Shown here piece after piece: positions 37,603-45,298 of a DNA stretch of 64,000 bases. Made by a program: the position numbers and the translations under genes. The notes beneath the pieces were generated by a model. The model made no database searches. It saw only the letters and a list, made by a program, of their open reading frames with translations, and was not told the origin of the DNA. This stretch comes from Pandoraea sp. (GTDB lineage Bacteria; Pseudomonadota; Gammaproteobacteria; Burkholderiales; Burkholderiaceae): contig NZ_SCSK01000063.1 of assembly GCF_004297875.1 (NCBI RefSeq), positions 1 to 64,000 on the forward strand, read 5' to 3'. Position 1 is the first letter of the stretch. The number at the start of each line of letters is the position of its first letter.

Positions 37603-38795
37603 GGCACTGCGCCCGCGGCAGCCGCGGCCTCCGGCTTGTCATCGGGGGCAGCGGACTCGGCGGCCGGCGAGGCACCCACTTGACCGATCACTAATTGGCT
37701 GGTGCTCAGCCCGGTGGCGGAAAAGCGCTGACGCAGGTCGGCGCTGCCGCCGGCCAGCAGCTCTGCGGTGTGCGCTTCGACAGCCTCGATTTTGGCCTGT
37801 AGCTGTGTGCCGACGAGTGCCAGGCTGACTTCTACGGTGCCGAGCTGCGCCAGCGACAGCCGCAGATGCGTGTGCCAGCTGCTGGGCGCGGGCCGCACGC
37901 CCGGTGGTGCATCCGGCCGTCTTTCCTCGGCGCGCCATTGCAGCGGCGCGCCCGGCCACGCCTCCCCTTGCCATTGAAAGCGCGGCACGACCAGCATCTC
38001 GAGTTGCTGGCGCACCAGATTCAGATTGGCACTGACGCCCGCCTGGGCGCTCATGCCGGCCGGTGCCGGGCCGCCTGGCGCGGCACCCGGCGTCGTGGGC
38101 GGCAAAGGGATGGGCGCGGCGCCCGGTGCCATGCCCGATGGCGGGCCTTGCTGCGCGATGCCGGCGGCCGGCGCGGATGCCATCGGCGCGGGCGCGCCGG
38201 CCGGCTGGCCTGCCGGGTTGGCCGAATAGAGCGCAATGGCCTGGCCGGTCGAGGCGTTGCCCGGCGCCGACTCGACGGTCGCGCCGGTTGCGGCGGCCGC
38301 CGGCAGCTCGCCCGGCAGGCGGGTGTCGGGCGGCCACTGCGTTTGCGGCTCGGTTTGCAGTTGCTCGAGCGAGCGGCCGCCGCTGGCCCATTGCGCCAGG
38401 TGCGATTCGTAGAACAGGCCGCTGCTGTCCATCGCCTGGCGCAAGGCCGCGACGATCACCGGGGCCAGCGCGTGCGTGGCGTCGCCCGGCGGCAACGGCC
38501 ACAAAGGTTCGGTGCCGGTGACCGGACCCGGCGCGTCCGGGGCCAGGCTCAACAACGTATCGATGGTGCGCGCGGCGGAACTGAGCACGGCCGGTGGCCC
38601 GGGCGGCGCGGCACCGGTATTCAATGGCTGCGCGTCGGCGCCATCGGTGGTGCTGCTCGGCGTGTCGGCCGCGACGGCGACGTTGGTCGAGGCGGATTCT
38701 CCGACGGCGTTCGGCGAGGCACTGTCGAGCGCCTGCATCAGCACGTCGAGGCGGCGGGCGAGCGAGGAAGCCAGCAGGGAATCTAGGCCGACCAT
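37599..38795 (-). CDS. FliK-like flagellar hook-length control domain protein
   Basis: A 398-residue protein with a low-complexity Ala/Pro/Gly-rich N-terminal two thirds and a C-terminal FliK-type domain: LRLSLAQLGTVEVSLALVGTQ, LQAKIEAVEAHTAELLAGGS and DLRQRFSATGLSTSQLVIG. This resembles the Flg_hook fold of fliK at 29866, but the two differ clearly. It sits between fliT and the FlhB-like gene and overlaps the latter by 4 bases. In known systems FliK acts on FlhB, so a matched small pair is suggestive. I cannot say whether it affects hook length, the filament, or something else. Confidence 0.8.
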   Translation of the reverse strand: MVGLDSLLASSLARRLDVLMQALDSASPNAVGESASTNVAVAADTPSSTTDGADAQPLNTGAAPPGPPAVLSSAARTIDTLLSLAPDAPGPVTGTEPLWPLPPGDATHALAPVIVAALRQAMDSSGLFYESHLAQWASGGRSLEQLQTEPQTQWPPDTRLPGELPAAAATGATVESAPGNASTGQAIALYSANPAGQPAGAPAPMASAPAAGIAQQGPPSGMAPGAAPIPLPPTTPGAAPGGPAPAGMSAQAGVSANLNLVRQQLEMLVVPRFQWQGEAWPGAPLQWRAEERRPDAPPGVRPAPSSWHTHLRLSLAQLGTVEVSLALVGTQLQAKIEAVEAHTAELLAGGSADLRQRFSATGLSTSQLVIGQVGASPAAESAAPDDKPEAAAAAGAVP

Positions 38796-38865
38796 CTTGC
38801 TCCCCTTTCATCTTGTGGTGTCGAGCCGCGGCAGCGCTGATGGCGAGCGCCGGCCGCGCGTGATC

Positions 38866-39198
38866 TCAGCGGCTGTTGCCGTACGCCTCTTGCAGGGCGC
38901 GCCGTTGGTGCGAGCTGCGCAGCAGGCGGTCCAGATGCATCAGGTGGGGCGTGGCCAGATCGCGAATGCGCGCGTCGTCGTCCAGGATGCGGCGAATCAC
39001 CGCGTGCTTGCGCGCGCGCTGGCTGTCGTCGAGCGTGACGTGTGCATCGACCGGCTTGAGTTCGTCGACCCGGGCACGATACTGCTTCTCGAGCTCGATC
39101 AGGCCGTCCCAGTCGCCGTCGCGTGCGGCGCGCAACATGTTTTGCGTCAGGCCGGCGATAAGCTCGTAATGCGACAGAAGCTCGGCAGCCGAATTCAT
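38866..39198 (-). CDS. fliT: flagellar export chaperone FliT
   Basis: FliT is the export chaperone of the filament cap FliD and, in enterics, an FlhDC antagonist. The 110-residue helical protein starts NSAAELLSHYELIAGLTQNML, has ARDGDWDGLIELEKQYRARV, typical of the FliT N-terminal helices, and ends with a basic helix (HLDRLLRSSHQRRALQEAYG). The start overlaps the fliS stop (ATGA). The fliD-fliS-fliT order is the standard one. Confidence 0.93.
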   Translation of the reverse strand: MNSAAELLSHYELIAGLTQNMLRAARDGDWDGLIELEKQYRARVDELKPVDAHVTLDDSQRARKHAVIRRILDDDARIRDLATPHLMHLDRLLRSSHQRRALQEAYGNSR

Positions 39199-39617
39199 GC
39201 GGGCACTCCCTGCGCGACCGCCTGGAGGGCGGCGGCAGCCGGATCGATCGCGCGCCAGGCCGAGCCGATGGTCTCGAGCAGGCCGTCGACGATTTGCAGC
39301 TGGGCGGCGTCGTTGTGCAGGTTGGCCAGCAGCAGCCGCTGATTCATATGGTCGTAGAGTTCGGCGAGCTGCTCGGCCAGCGCGCCGCCGGCCTCCATGT
39401 TCAGCGCGCCGCGCAGCCCGCCGATGATTGCGATGGCGTGGGAAATCGCCTTGCCCTTGCCGGGTATGTCGCCTTGCTGCAGCAGGCGTCGCGCATTGGC
39501 CAGGGCGGTACGAGCGCCGTCGAACAGCATTACGATCAGTTGATGCGGATTGGCCGCGATGACGCCGGTCTCCAGGCCGACTTTGCGGTACGCGTTGGCC
39601 GCGTTCATGCCGTACAT
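39195..39617 (-). CDS. fliS: flagellin export chaperone FliS
   Basis: FliS binds newly made flagellin and delivers it to FlhA. The 140-residue protein has the conserved start NAANAYRKVGLETGVIAANP, then HQLIVMLFDGARTALANARR and the GEIxxKGKAISxAxxII-like segment (GDIPGKGKAISHAIAIIGGL), and ends with a helical tail. Length fits (136 in E. coli). It is 29 bases after fliD and overlaps fliT by 4 bases. Confidence 0.96.
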   Translation of the reverse strand: MYGMNAANAYRKVGLETGVIAANPHQLIVMLFDGARTALANARRLLQQGDIPGKGKAISHAIAIIGGLRGALNMEAGGALAEQLAELYDHMNQRLLLANLHNDAAQLQIVDGLLETIGSAWRAIDPAAAALQAVAQGVPA

Positions 39618-39646
39618 GAGTGATTCTCCCCGAGCGTTGTCATGGC

Positions 39647-41734
39647 TTAGCCTTTGGTGGACGAACCCGACGACGAGCCTGAGGAGCCCGACGAACCGGA
39701 GGACGATCCCGTTGAAGTGCCAAGCACTTGCTGCAAATAGTTGCTGGTGCTGTTGAGCTGCGAGATGGTCGCGTCCAGCGCGGTGAATTGCGCCAGATAC
39801 GTGTTCTGCATCTGTGTCATCTGTGCCTGCCAGTCGGTCTGCGCTTTGGTCAGGCTGGTGATCGTCTGGTTCAGGCTGTTGGTCGCCGAGGTCAGCGCGC
39901 CGGAGTTGCCGAGAAAGCCGGTGATCTGGCTCGACAGCAGGCTGGCGTAACCCTGCGAGAAATTGAGCGTGCCCCGATTGCCGGTGGTCGTGCCCTGTAC
40001 GCTGATCTGCAGGCCGGCGACCGCCGTGCCGGGCGCGCCGGTGAGCGTCTGGCCGCTGCCGGTGGTGGCGTAGCCGCCGATCGTGCCGGCGATGTCCAGA
40101 CCCGTGGTATTGGTGGTCGTGCCGATCAGCGCCGTGTAGCCGTTGCCCCCGGTGAACGACACGTTCGAAGCGCTGCCGTAGCGGTTCGAGGTGAATTTCA
40201 GCACGCCGCCGCTTTGCGTGACGGCGACCGTCGAGCCCGCGTTCGCGAAGGTGGTGTTGCCGTTGATGGCCGACTGGATCGCCGAAGCAAGCGCGCTGGC
40301 GGTATAGGTGCCGGCCGGAATCGTCACGCTCGACGATACGTTATCGAGCGTGAGATTCAGGGTGTTGTTGGTGCTGTCGATGACCGTGCTCGCGCCGAGC
40401 GTCACCGAGCCGGTCGCGCTGCCCTGCGTGGCGGCCTGCGTGACGTTGACCGCGTATTGCCCCGCCTGCGTGCTGGCGCTAGAGCCGAGATAACTGACCA
40501 GACTGTCGGTGGCCGTGCCGTTGGTGGCGAACAGCGACGCCAGCTGGCTGAAATTGTTGTTGACCGCGTTTTGCAGCTTGGTCGAGTCGACCGACAGCGA
40601 GCCGTCGGCCTGGAATTGCACGCCGACCTGGGTGAGCGTCGACAGCGCCGACTGGCCGACTCCGGGCAGCGGGTTGTCCAGCACCGAGCGAATCTGGTTT
40701 TGAATCAGCTGCACGGTCGGATCGCCGAGCAGCGCGCCGGTATTCTGGCCGGTGCTGTCATAGGCGGTGAGCGAACTGATCGCGCTGTTGAGCGTGTTGT
40801 AGGCCGACACGAAGCCGTTGACCGCGGACGTGACCCCGGCCGTGTTGTTGGCGGTCGTGACGGTGGCGGTGCCGGCCTTGAGCAGGTTCAGGCTCACCCC
40901 CTGAATCGCGCCGCTCACGGTATTGGTGCTGCTCGATACCGCCAGGCCGTTGACGGTGAGCTGGGCATTTTGCGCAGCCGCCGTCTGGGTCATGTCCTGC
41001 GTGCCGGTCGGGTCGTAGCTGAGCAGGCCGGCGATGGCGCTGTCGGGCGAGCCGCTGCCGGTGGCGTTGCTCGCGCTGATGCGCATGCTCATGTTCTGGC
41101 CGGTGGCGGTCGACGTCAGCACCAGGCGATAGGGGGTGCTGCTGCCGTCATTGACGATGGTTGCCTGCACGCCGCCGTTGGCGGCATTGATTGCATTGGC
41201 GATGCCCTGCAGCGTGTTGTTGCTGCTGTCGATGGTGACCGAAAGCGATTGTTGCGCGGCATTCTGGGTGAACGAGGCGCCGCTGTAGGTGCCGTTGCTC
41301 AGCGTGCCGCCGCTGATGGTGCCGAAGTCGATCGTCAGCTTGGTCGGCGTGCCGCTGCCGATGGCGCTGGTGGTGCTGGCCACGCCGGCTGCGCTCAGGC
41401 TCTGGGCCTGGGCCAATTGCGAGACATTGACGCTGAAGTTGCCGGCCTGCGCGCCGCTGGCGGCGGTGGCCGTCACGACGGTCTTGTCGCTGCTGTCGGC
41501 CGACAACTGCAAAAATTGAGACGGATCGGACAGGCTGCTGAGCGACGCCTGGAACGAGCTCAACGCGCTTTTCAGGGCGCCGAAGGCCGACAGGGTGGTC
41601 TGGTAGCTTTGCTGCTGCGATTTGAGCAGCGTGAGTTTGTCTTGGGCGGGCTGCATCAAGCTCGTCACCAGGGCGTTGACGTTCAGTCCCGAGCCGACGC
41701 CGGGGGAAGAAACAAGGCCTGATGAGCTCGACAT
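39647..41734 (-). CDS. fliD: filament cap protein FliD (HAP2)
   Basis: FliD is the cap under which flagellin subunits fold into the filament. The 695-residue protein (468 in E. coli) opens with SSPGVGSGLNVNALVTSLMQ and the D0 helix LTLLKSQQQSYQTTLSAFGA, contains a flagellin-hook-IN type middle with many Ser/Thr/Gly repeats, and ends with a Ser/Gly tail after TDWQAQMTQMQNTYLAQFTA. Its last 20 or so residues are simple Gly-Ser repeats. The extra length is in exposed domains. It is downstream of fliC, separated by a likely terminator. Confidence 0.95.
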   Translation of the reverse strand: MSSSSGLVSSPGVGSGLNVNALVTSLMQPAQDKLTLLKSQQQSYQTTLSAFGALKSALSSFQASLSSLSDPSQFLQLSADSSDKTVVTATAASGAQAGNFSVNVSQLAQAQSLSAAGVASTTSAIGSGTPTKLTIDFGTISGGTLSNGTYSGASFTQNAAQQSLSVTIDSSNNTLQGIANAINAANGGVQATIVNDGSSTPYRLVLTSTATGQNMSMRISASNATGSGSPDSAIAGLLSYDPTGTQDMTQTAAAQNAQLTVNGLAVSSSTNTVSGAIQGVSLNLLKAGTATVTTANNTAGVTSAVNGFVSAYNTLNSAISSLTAYDSTGQNTGALLGDPTVQLIQNQIRSVLDNPLPGVGQSALSTLTQVGVQFQADGSLSVDSTKLQNAVNNNFSQLASLFATNGTATDSLVSYLGSSASTQAGQYAVNVTQAATQGSATGSVTLGASTVIDSTNNTLNLTLDNVSSSVTIPAGTYTASALASAIQSAINGNTTFANAGSTVAVTQSGGVLKFTSNRYGSASNVSFTGGNGYTALIGTTTNTTGLDIAGTIGGYATTGSGQTLTGAPGTAVAGLQISVQGTTTGNRGTLNFSQGYASLLSSQITGFLGNSGALTSATNSLNQTITSLTKAQTDWQAQMTQMQNTYLAQFTALDATISQLNSTSNYLQQVLGTSTGSSSGSSGSSGSSSGSSTKG

Positions 41735-41772
41735 GATCGATGCGACTCCGAAAATTCAAGTAGGCAACCGGT

Positions 41773-41799
41773 CGGGGCATCGATGAAGCGGATGCCCCG
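41773..41799 (-). terminator. hairpin after fliC
   Basis: CGGGGCATC (41773-41781) and GATGCCCCG (41791-41799) form a perfect 9-base-pair stem with a 9-base loop, 50 bases beyond the fliC stop in the direction of transcription. There is no clean U-tract, so it may stop transcription poorly or protect the abundant fliC message while letting some reading continue into fliD. Confidence 0.55.
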
Positions 41800-41850
41800 T
41801 TTGCCGCGCGAACCAACCCGCAAAATGGGCCGGCCCGCGCGGAGACTACA

Positions 41851-43539
41851 TTACTGCAGCAGCTTCAGAACCTGTTGCGGCATGGCATTTGCCTGGGCGA
41901 GCATGGAGATGCCGGCCTGTTGCAGAATGTTGGAGCGCGTGAGGTTGGCGGTTTCCGCTGCGTAGTTGGTGTCTTCCACACCGGAGCGGGCGGACGTCAG
42001 GTTTTGCGCCGACGTGCTCAGGCTGGAGATGGCCGACTGGAAGCGGTTTTGCATGGCCCCCATGGTCGACTGCAGTGCATCCACCGAGCTGATGGCCGCG
42101 TCGATGCGGGCGATGGTGGTTTGCGCGCTGCTGGTGGTCAACACGTCGGCGCTGACCAGGCTGCCGCTGACGGCGGAGGTGCCGGCCAGGCCGAGCGTGG
42201 TGGCTTGCGCGCCGCTGACGGTCAGGGTGCCCTGGGCGGTCATCGACAGGCTGTTTCCGTCGGTGCTGACGGTGGCGTTCAGGCCGTCGACGCTGGCGCT
42301 GTTGATGGCGTCGGCCAGCGACTGCACGGAACTGAAGGTGCCGGTGATGCTCAGGGGGCTGTTGCTGCCGACCTGAATCGACAGGTCGCCCGCGGCCAGC
42401 GTGAGCGACTTGGCGGCCATGGCGGCGGCCACGCCGGTCGAGGTCACGGTGGTCGGCGTGGCGGCCGCCACGCTCAAGGTGCCCGCATTGATGTCGGAGC
42501 CAACCACCGAGTAGGCGGTGCTGCTGCTGTTCGTGAAGACGATGTTGTTGGTGCCGTTGGCGGTAACGGTCAGGCCGGTGCTGGCACCCAGAGCGGCGTT
42601 GAGCCCGGTCTGGATTTTCGTGGCCAGGTCGGCGGCGCTGGTATAGGCCGTGCCCGCGGCGAGCACCGTGGTGCCGTTGATGGTGATGGCGGCTGAGGTG
42701 CTGCCGCTCGTCAGGGCGACGCTGCCCGTGCCCACACCGCTCGTTCCAGCAGCGATGGAGCTCGCGCCGATCAGGGTGCCTGCCTGCGTGCCGGTGACGG
42801 CGATGGCGCTTGCCGAACTGTTCGCCAGAGCGATCTGGCCGCTGCCGTTGACGGTGGCGGTCAGGCCGGTGACGCCGGCGGTGTTGATGGCCGCGGCCAG
42901 GCCGTTGGCGTCGGCGAAGGTGCCGGTGATCGATTTGCCGCCGATCGTCAGCTGGCCGGAGCTGAGCGTCAGGCCGGCAGGCTTGATGTAGGCGCTCAGA
43001 TTGACCGGGCCGGATTGGGCGATGCCGCCGATTTGCGACGACTGCACGCCGGCGGACAGATCCACCGAGATCGACTGGCCGGCGTTGGCGCCGACCTGGA
43101 ACGAGGTCACGCCCAGCGAGCCGTCGAGCACGTGCAGGCCGTTGAAGGTGGTTTGCGTGGCCAGGCGGTTGACTTCGGCGATGTCCTGCTGGACTTGCTG
43201 GTTCAACGCGGCGCGGTCGGAGCTGGAATTGGTCGCGTTGGTGGCTTCGACGGCCAGCGTGCGGATGTTCTGCAGGTTGTTGGTGATCTGCTGGAGCGCG
43301 CCGCCGGCGGTCTGCACCAGCGAGATGGCGTCGCTGGCGTTGCTTTGCGCTTGCGTGGTGCCGTTGATCTGCGCGGTCATGCGGTCGGCGATGGCCAGGC
43401 CCGCGGGGTCGTCGGCGGCGCTGTTGATGCGCAGGCCCGAGGACAGGCGCGTGATCGAGGTCTGCAGGCTCGATTGCGAGTTGTTCAAATTATTCTGCGC
43501 GATCAGCGAGAATATATTTGTATTGATGACTGATGACAT
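41851..43539 (-). CDS. fliC: flagellin FliC
   Basis: The main filament subunit. The 562-residue protein has the flagellin N-terminus (INTNIFSLIAQNNLNNSQSS; LSSGLRINSAADDPAGLAIA; the TLR5-type region LQQITNNLQNIRTLAVEATN) and C-terminus (ISSLSTSAQNLTSARSGVED; ANLTRSNILQQAGISMLAQA). The central exposed region, about residues 175-465, is large and Ser/Thr/Ala/Gly-rich, with three flagellin-IN-like units (about 188-255, 276-345, 377-447). AAAAGGAG precedes the ATG. A strong sigma-28-type promoter lies about 97 bases upstream. Many related flagellins in this group are nearer 390 residues. Confidence 0.97.
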   Translation of the reverse strand: MSSVINTNIFSLIAQNNLNNSQSSLQTSITRLSSGLRINSAADDPAGLAIADRMTAQINGTTQAQSNASDAISLVQTAGGALQQITNNLQNIRTLAVEATNATNSSSDRAALNQQVQQDIAEVNRLATQTTFNGLHVLDGSLGVTSFQVGANAGQSISVDLSAGVQSSQIGGIAQSGPVNLSAYIKPAGLTLSSGQLTIGGKSITGTFADANGLAAAINTAGVTGLTATVNGSGQIALANSSASAIAVTGTQAGTLIGASSIAAGTSGVGTGSVALTSGSTSAAITINGTTVLAAGTAYTSAADLATKIQTGLNAALGASTGLTVTANGTNNIVFTNSSSTAYSVVGSDINAGTLSVAAATPTTVTSTGVAAAMAAKSLTLAAGDLSIQVGSNSPLSITGTFSSVQSLADAINSASVDGLNATVSTDGNSLSMTAQGTLTVSGAQATTLGLAGTSAVSGSLVSADVLTTSSAQTTIARIDAAISSVDALQSTMGAMQNRFQSAISSLSTSAQNLTSARSGVEDTNYAAETANLTRSNILQQAGISMLAQANAMPQQVLKLLQ

Positions 43540-43873
43540 TTAGCCACTCCTTTTCCCGTAAATAGGCATTCGGCGAACCCGCCGTAACTTTGGCCCTGCG
43601 GCGCATGCCGCGGAAAAAAGCCGCCGTTGTTAGGGTTATCGGACGCTTGCCGGAAAAATTTAGGGTATGCGCGATGTTTCGCCGCAATGAGTGCGACAGG
43701 CATGCGCTTCCCTGCCCACTGTTCGGGAGTCCTGACAGGCCTCATGACAGTGTAGTGGCGGGGCGGGAAGCCGATCGGTCGAGCAGAGGCGAGAACCGGG
43801 CTTTAATCAGGGATTGCCCGGATAAGGGGTCAGGGCGGTGCCGGCACGCAGGGGCGCCGCCTTGCTTGGGCGG
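43540..43873. other. intergenic region between fliC and the NarL-type regulator
   Basis: 334 bases. The right end of the fliC leader holds a ribosome site (AAAAGGAG near 43546-43553) and an AT-richer stretch with the sigma-28-type promoter at 43636-43662. Further right, CCGGGC (43796-43801) pairs with GCCCGG (43816-43821), a possible weak terminator for the response regulator gene, which reads toward fliC. I see no gene in it. Confidence 0.6.
43636..43662 (-). promoter_or_regulatory. sigma-28-type promoter for fliC
   Basis: On the minus strand TAAATTTT, 11 bases, TCCGATAA: 14 of 16 positions match the consensus TAAAGTTT-N11-GCCGATAA, with exact spacing. The -10 ends 97 bases before the fliC ATG, so the fliC message should have a leader of roughly 90 bases ending in a strong ribosome site. 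Confidence 0.88.
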
Positions 43874-44539
43874 TCAGGCGAACGCGGCCATGCCGGCCAT
43901 TTCGGGATCGGCCAGACCGTGCTGCATGACGTAGAAGGTGAGTTCGGCGTTGTTGGACAGGCGCATTTTCTCGAGCAGGCGCGAGCGGTAGACGCTGACT
44001 GTCTTGACCGACAGCGACAGGGCATTGGCGATGTCGGTCAGGCGCTTGCCGGAACCGATCATGCACAGTGTCTGGTATTCGCGATCGGACAGCGTTTCAT
44101 GGGCCGGACGGTCGGCATCGGGTGCCAGATAGTCGGCCAGCGACTCGGCCACCTGGGGGCTGACGTATTTCCGCCCGTTGGCGACCTGGCGCACCGCATG
44201 CACGAGTTGCGTCGCACTGGCGCGCTTGCTGAGGTAGCCTGCCGCGCCTGCCTTGAGGGCGCGCAGGGCGAATTGCCCTTCGTCGTACATACTGAAGAGC
44301 ATCACCGGCAGGCACGGGTGGTCGCGGCGCAGTTGCTTGAGCACTTCCAGGCCGTTGGTGTCGGGCAGCGAAATGTCGAGCAGCACGACATCCCAGTGGG
44401 ATTGTCGAACCAGTTCGATGGCCTGGGCACCGGTTTCGGCCTCGCCGACCGCGCTGACGACGCCATCGGCCATCAGCAGCTGTCGCACTCCCTGGCGCAC
44501 GATCGTGTGGTCATCGGCGATCAATACTCTAAGCATCAT
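43874..44539 (-). CDS. NarL/FixJ-family response regulator
   Basis: A 221-residue regulator with an N-terminal receiver (acid pair D9/D10, phospho-acceptor D55 in VVLLDISLPDTNG, lysine in GYLSKRA) and a C-terminal LuxR-type helix-turn-helix (LSDREYQTLCMIGSGKRLTD; LSLSVKTVSVYRSRLLEKM). It starts 24 bases after the histidine kinase stop, so the two form a pair. The targets are unknown. Its position next to fliC suggests, but does not show, a role in flagellar or surface regulation. Confidence 0.93.
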   Translation of the reverse strand: MMLRVLIADDHTIVRQGVRQLLMADGVVSAVGEAETGAQAIELVRQSHWDVVLLDISLPDTNGLEVLKQLRRDHPCLPVMLFSMYDEGQFALRALKAGAAGYLSKRASATQLVHAVRQVANGRKYVSPQVAESLADYLAPDADRPAHETLSDREYQTLCMIGSGKRLTDIANALSLSVKTVSVYRSRLLEKMRLSNNAELTFYVMQHGLADPEMAGMAAFA

Positions 44540-44563
44540 GATGATTGTTTTGCGCAGGAATTG

Positions 44564-45298
44564 TCAGGAGAGCGTGGCAGACCCTGCGCGTCGGGGCAGG
44601 GTAACGCGCACGGCCGTACCGCAGGGCTGGACGTTTTCGATGCGAAAAGTGCCATTGAGGGAAACACAGCGTTCGTGCATGCCTTTGAGACCAAGAGAAG
44701 TGCTTTTGCGCCGTGCGCCGGCGGGAATGCCACTGCCGTTGTCGGCGACGGTCAGGGTGACGGATTGCCGCCGGGCGGCCAGGGTGACTCGCAGCTGCGT
44801 GGCGCGAGCGTGCTTGGCGGCGTTGTTGAGTGCTTCCTGGGTGATGCGAAACAGCGCGGCGGCGCTCGCGGGCGCGAGCGCGTCGAACGCTGCCGTGTCA
44901 TCGCATTCCCACGCGCATGAGAGTCCGGTTCGACGCTCGAATTGCCGGACCCAGGCGCGCAGCGCCATGCTCAGGCCGTGGCTCAGTTCTGGCGGGTGCA
45001 GGTCGTGGGCCAGGGTGCTGACGGCCGATTGGGTGTCGGCCAAGCCATGTTCGAGCGACTCGAGCGCGCTCGACAGGGCGCTGTTGCCGTTGGGCGCTTG
45101 CCGGCGAACCAGTTCGAGCGTCAGGCGCAGGGCGGTCAGATGCGCGCCGAGCACGTCATGGAGTTCGCGTCCGATGCGGGTGCGTTCCGCATCGCGCGCG
45201 GCATTGATCTGTTGGGGCGCGAAGTGCACGACCTCACGCCGGCGTGAGGTGCCGGGCCTGATCTGCGTCGTAATGGAATCGACGGAATGCCGCATCAA
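44564..45298 (-). CDS. sensorless NarX/DegS-type histidine kinase
   Basis: A 244-residue soluble kinase with the HisKA_3 dimerisation motif ERTRIGRELHDVLGAHL (phospho-His47), followed by the HATPase domain with the N-box ITQEALNNAAKHARAT, the G1 box VADNGSGIP and LGLKGMHERC. No membrane segment, PAS, GAF or other sensor domain precedes it; the first 40 residues are short and basic. It probably phosphorylates the regulator just downstream. How it senses anything is unclear; it may need a partner protein. The promoter should lie in the AT-rich region upstream. Confidence 0.9.
   Translation of the reverse strand: MMRHSVDSITTQIRPGTSRRREVVHFAPQQINAARDAERTRIGRELHDVLGAHLTALRLTLELVRRQAPNGNSALSSALESLEHGLADTQSAVSTLAHDLHPPELSHGLSMALRAWVRQFERRTGLSCAWECDDTAAFDALAPASAAALFRITQEALNNAAKHARATQLRVTLAARRQSVTLTVADNGSGIPAGARRKSTSLGLKGMHERCVSLNGTFRIENVQPCGTAVRVTLPRRAGSATLS

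Noticed and set aside
41773..41799. Strong intrinsic terminator for fliC
   Set aside because: The stem is perfect but no U-tract follows, so I kept it only as a hairpin of moderate confidence.
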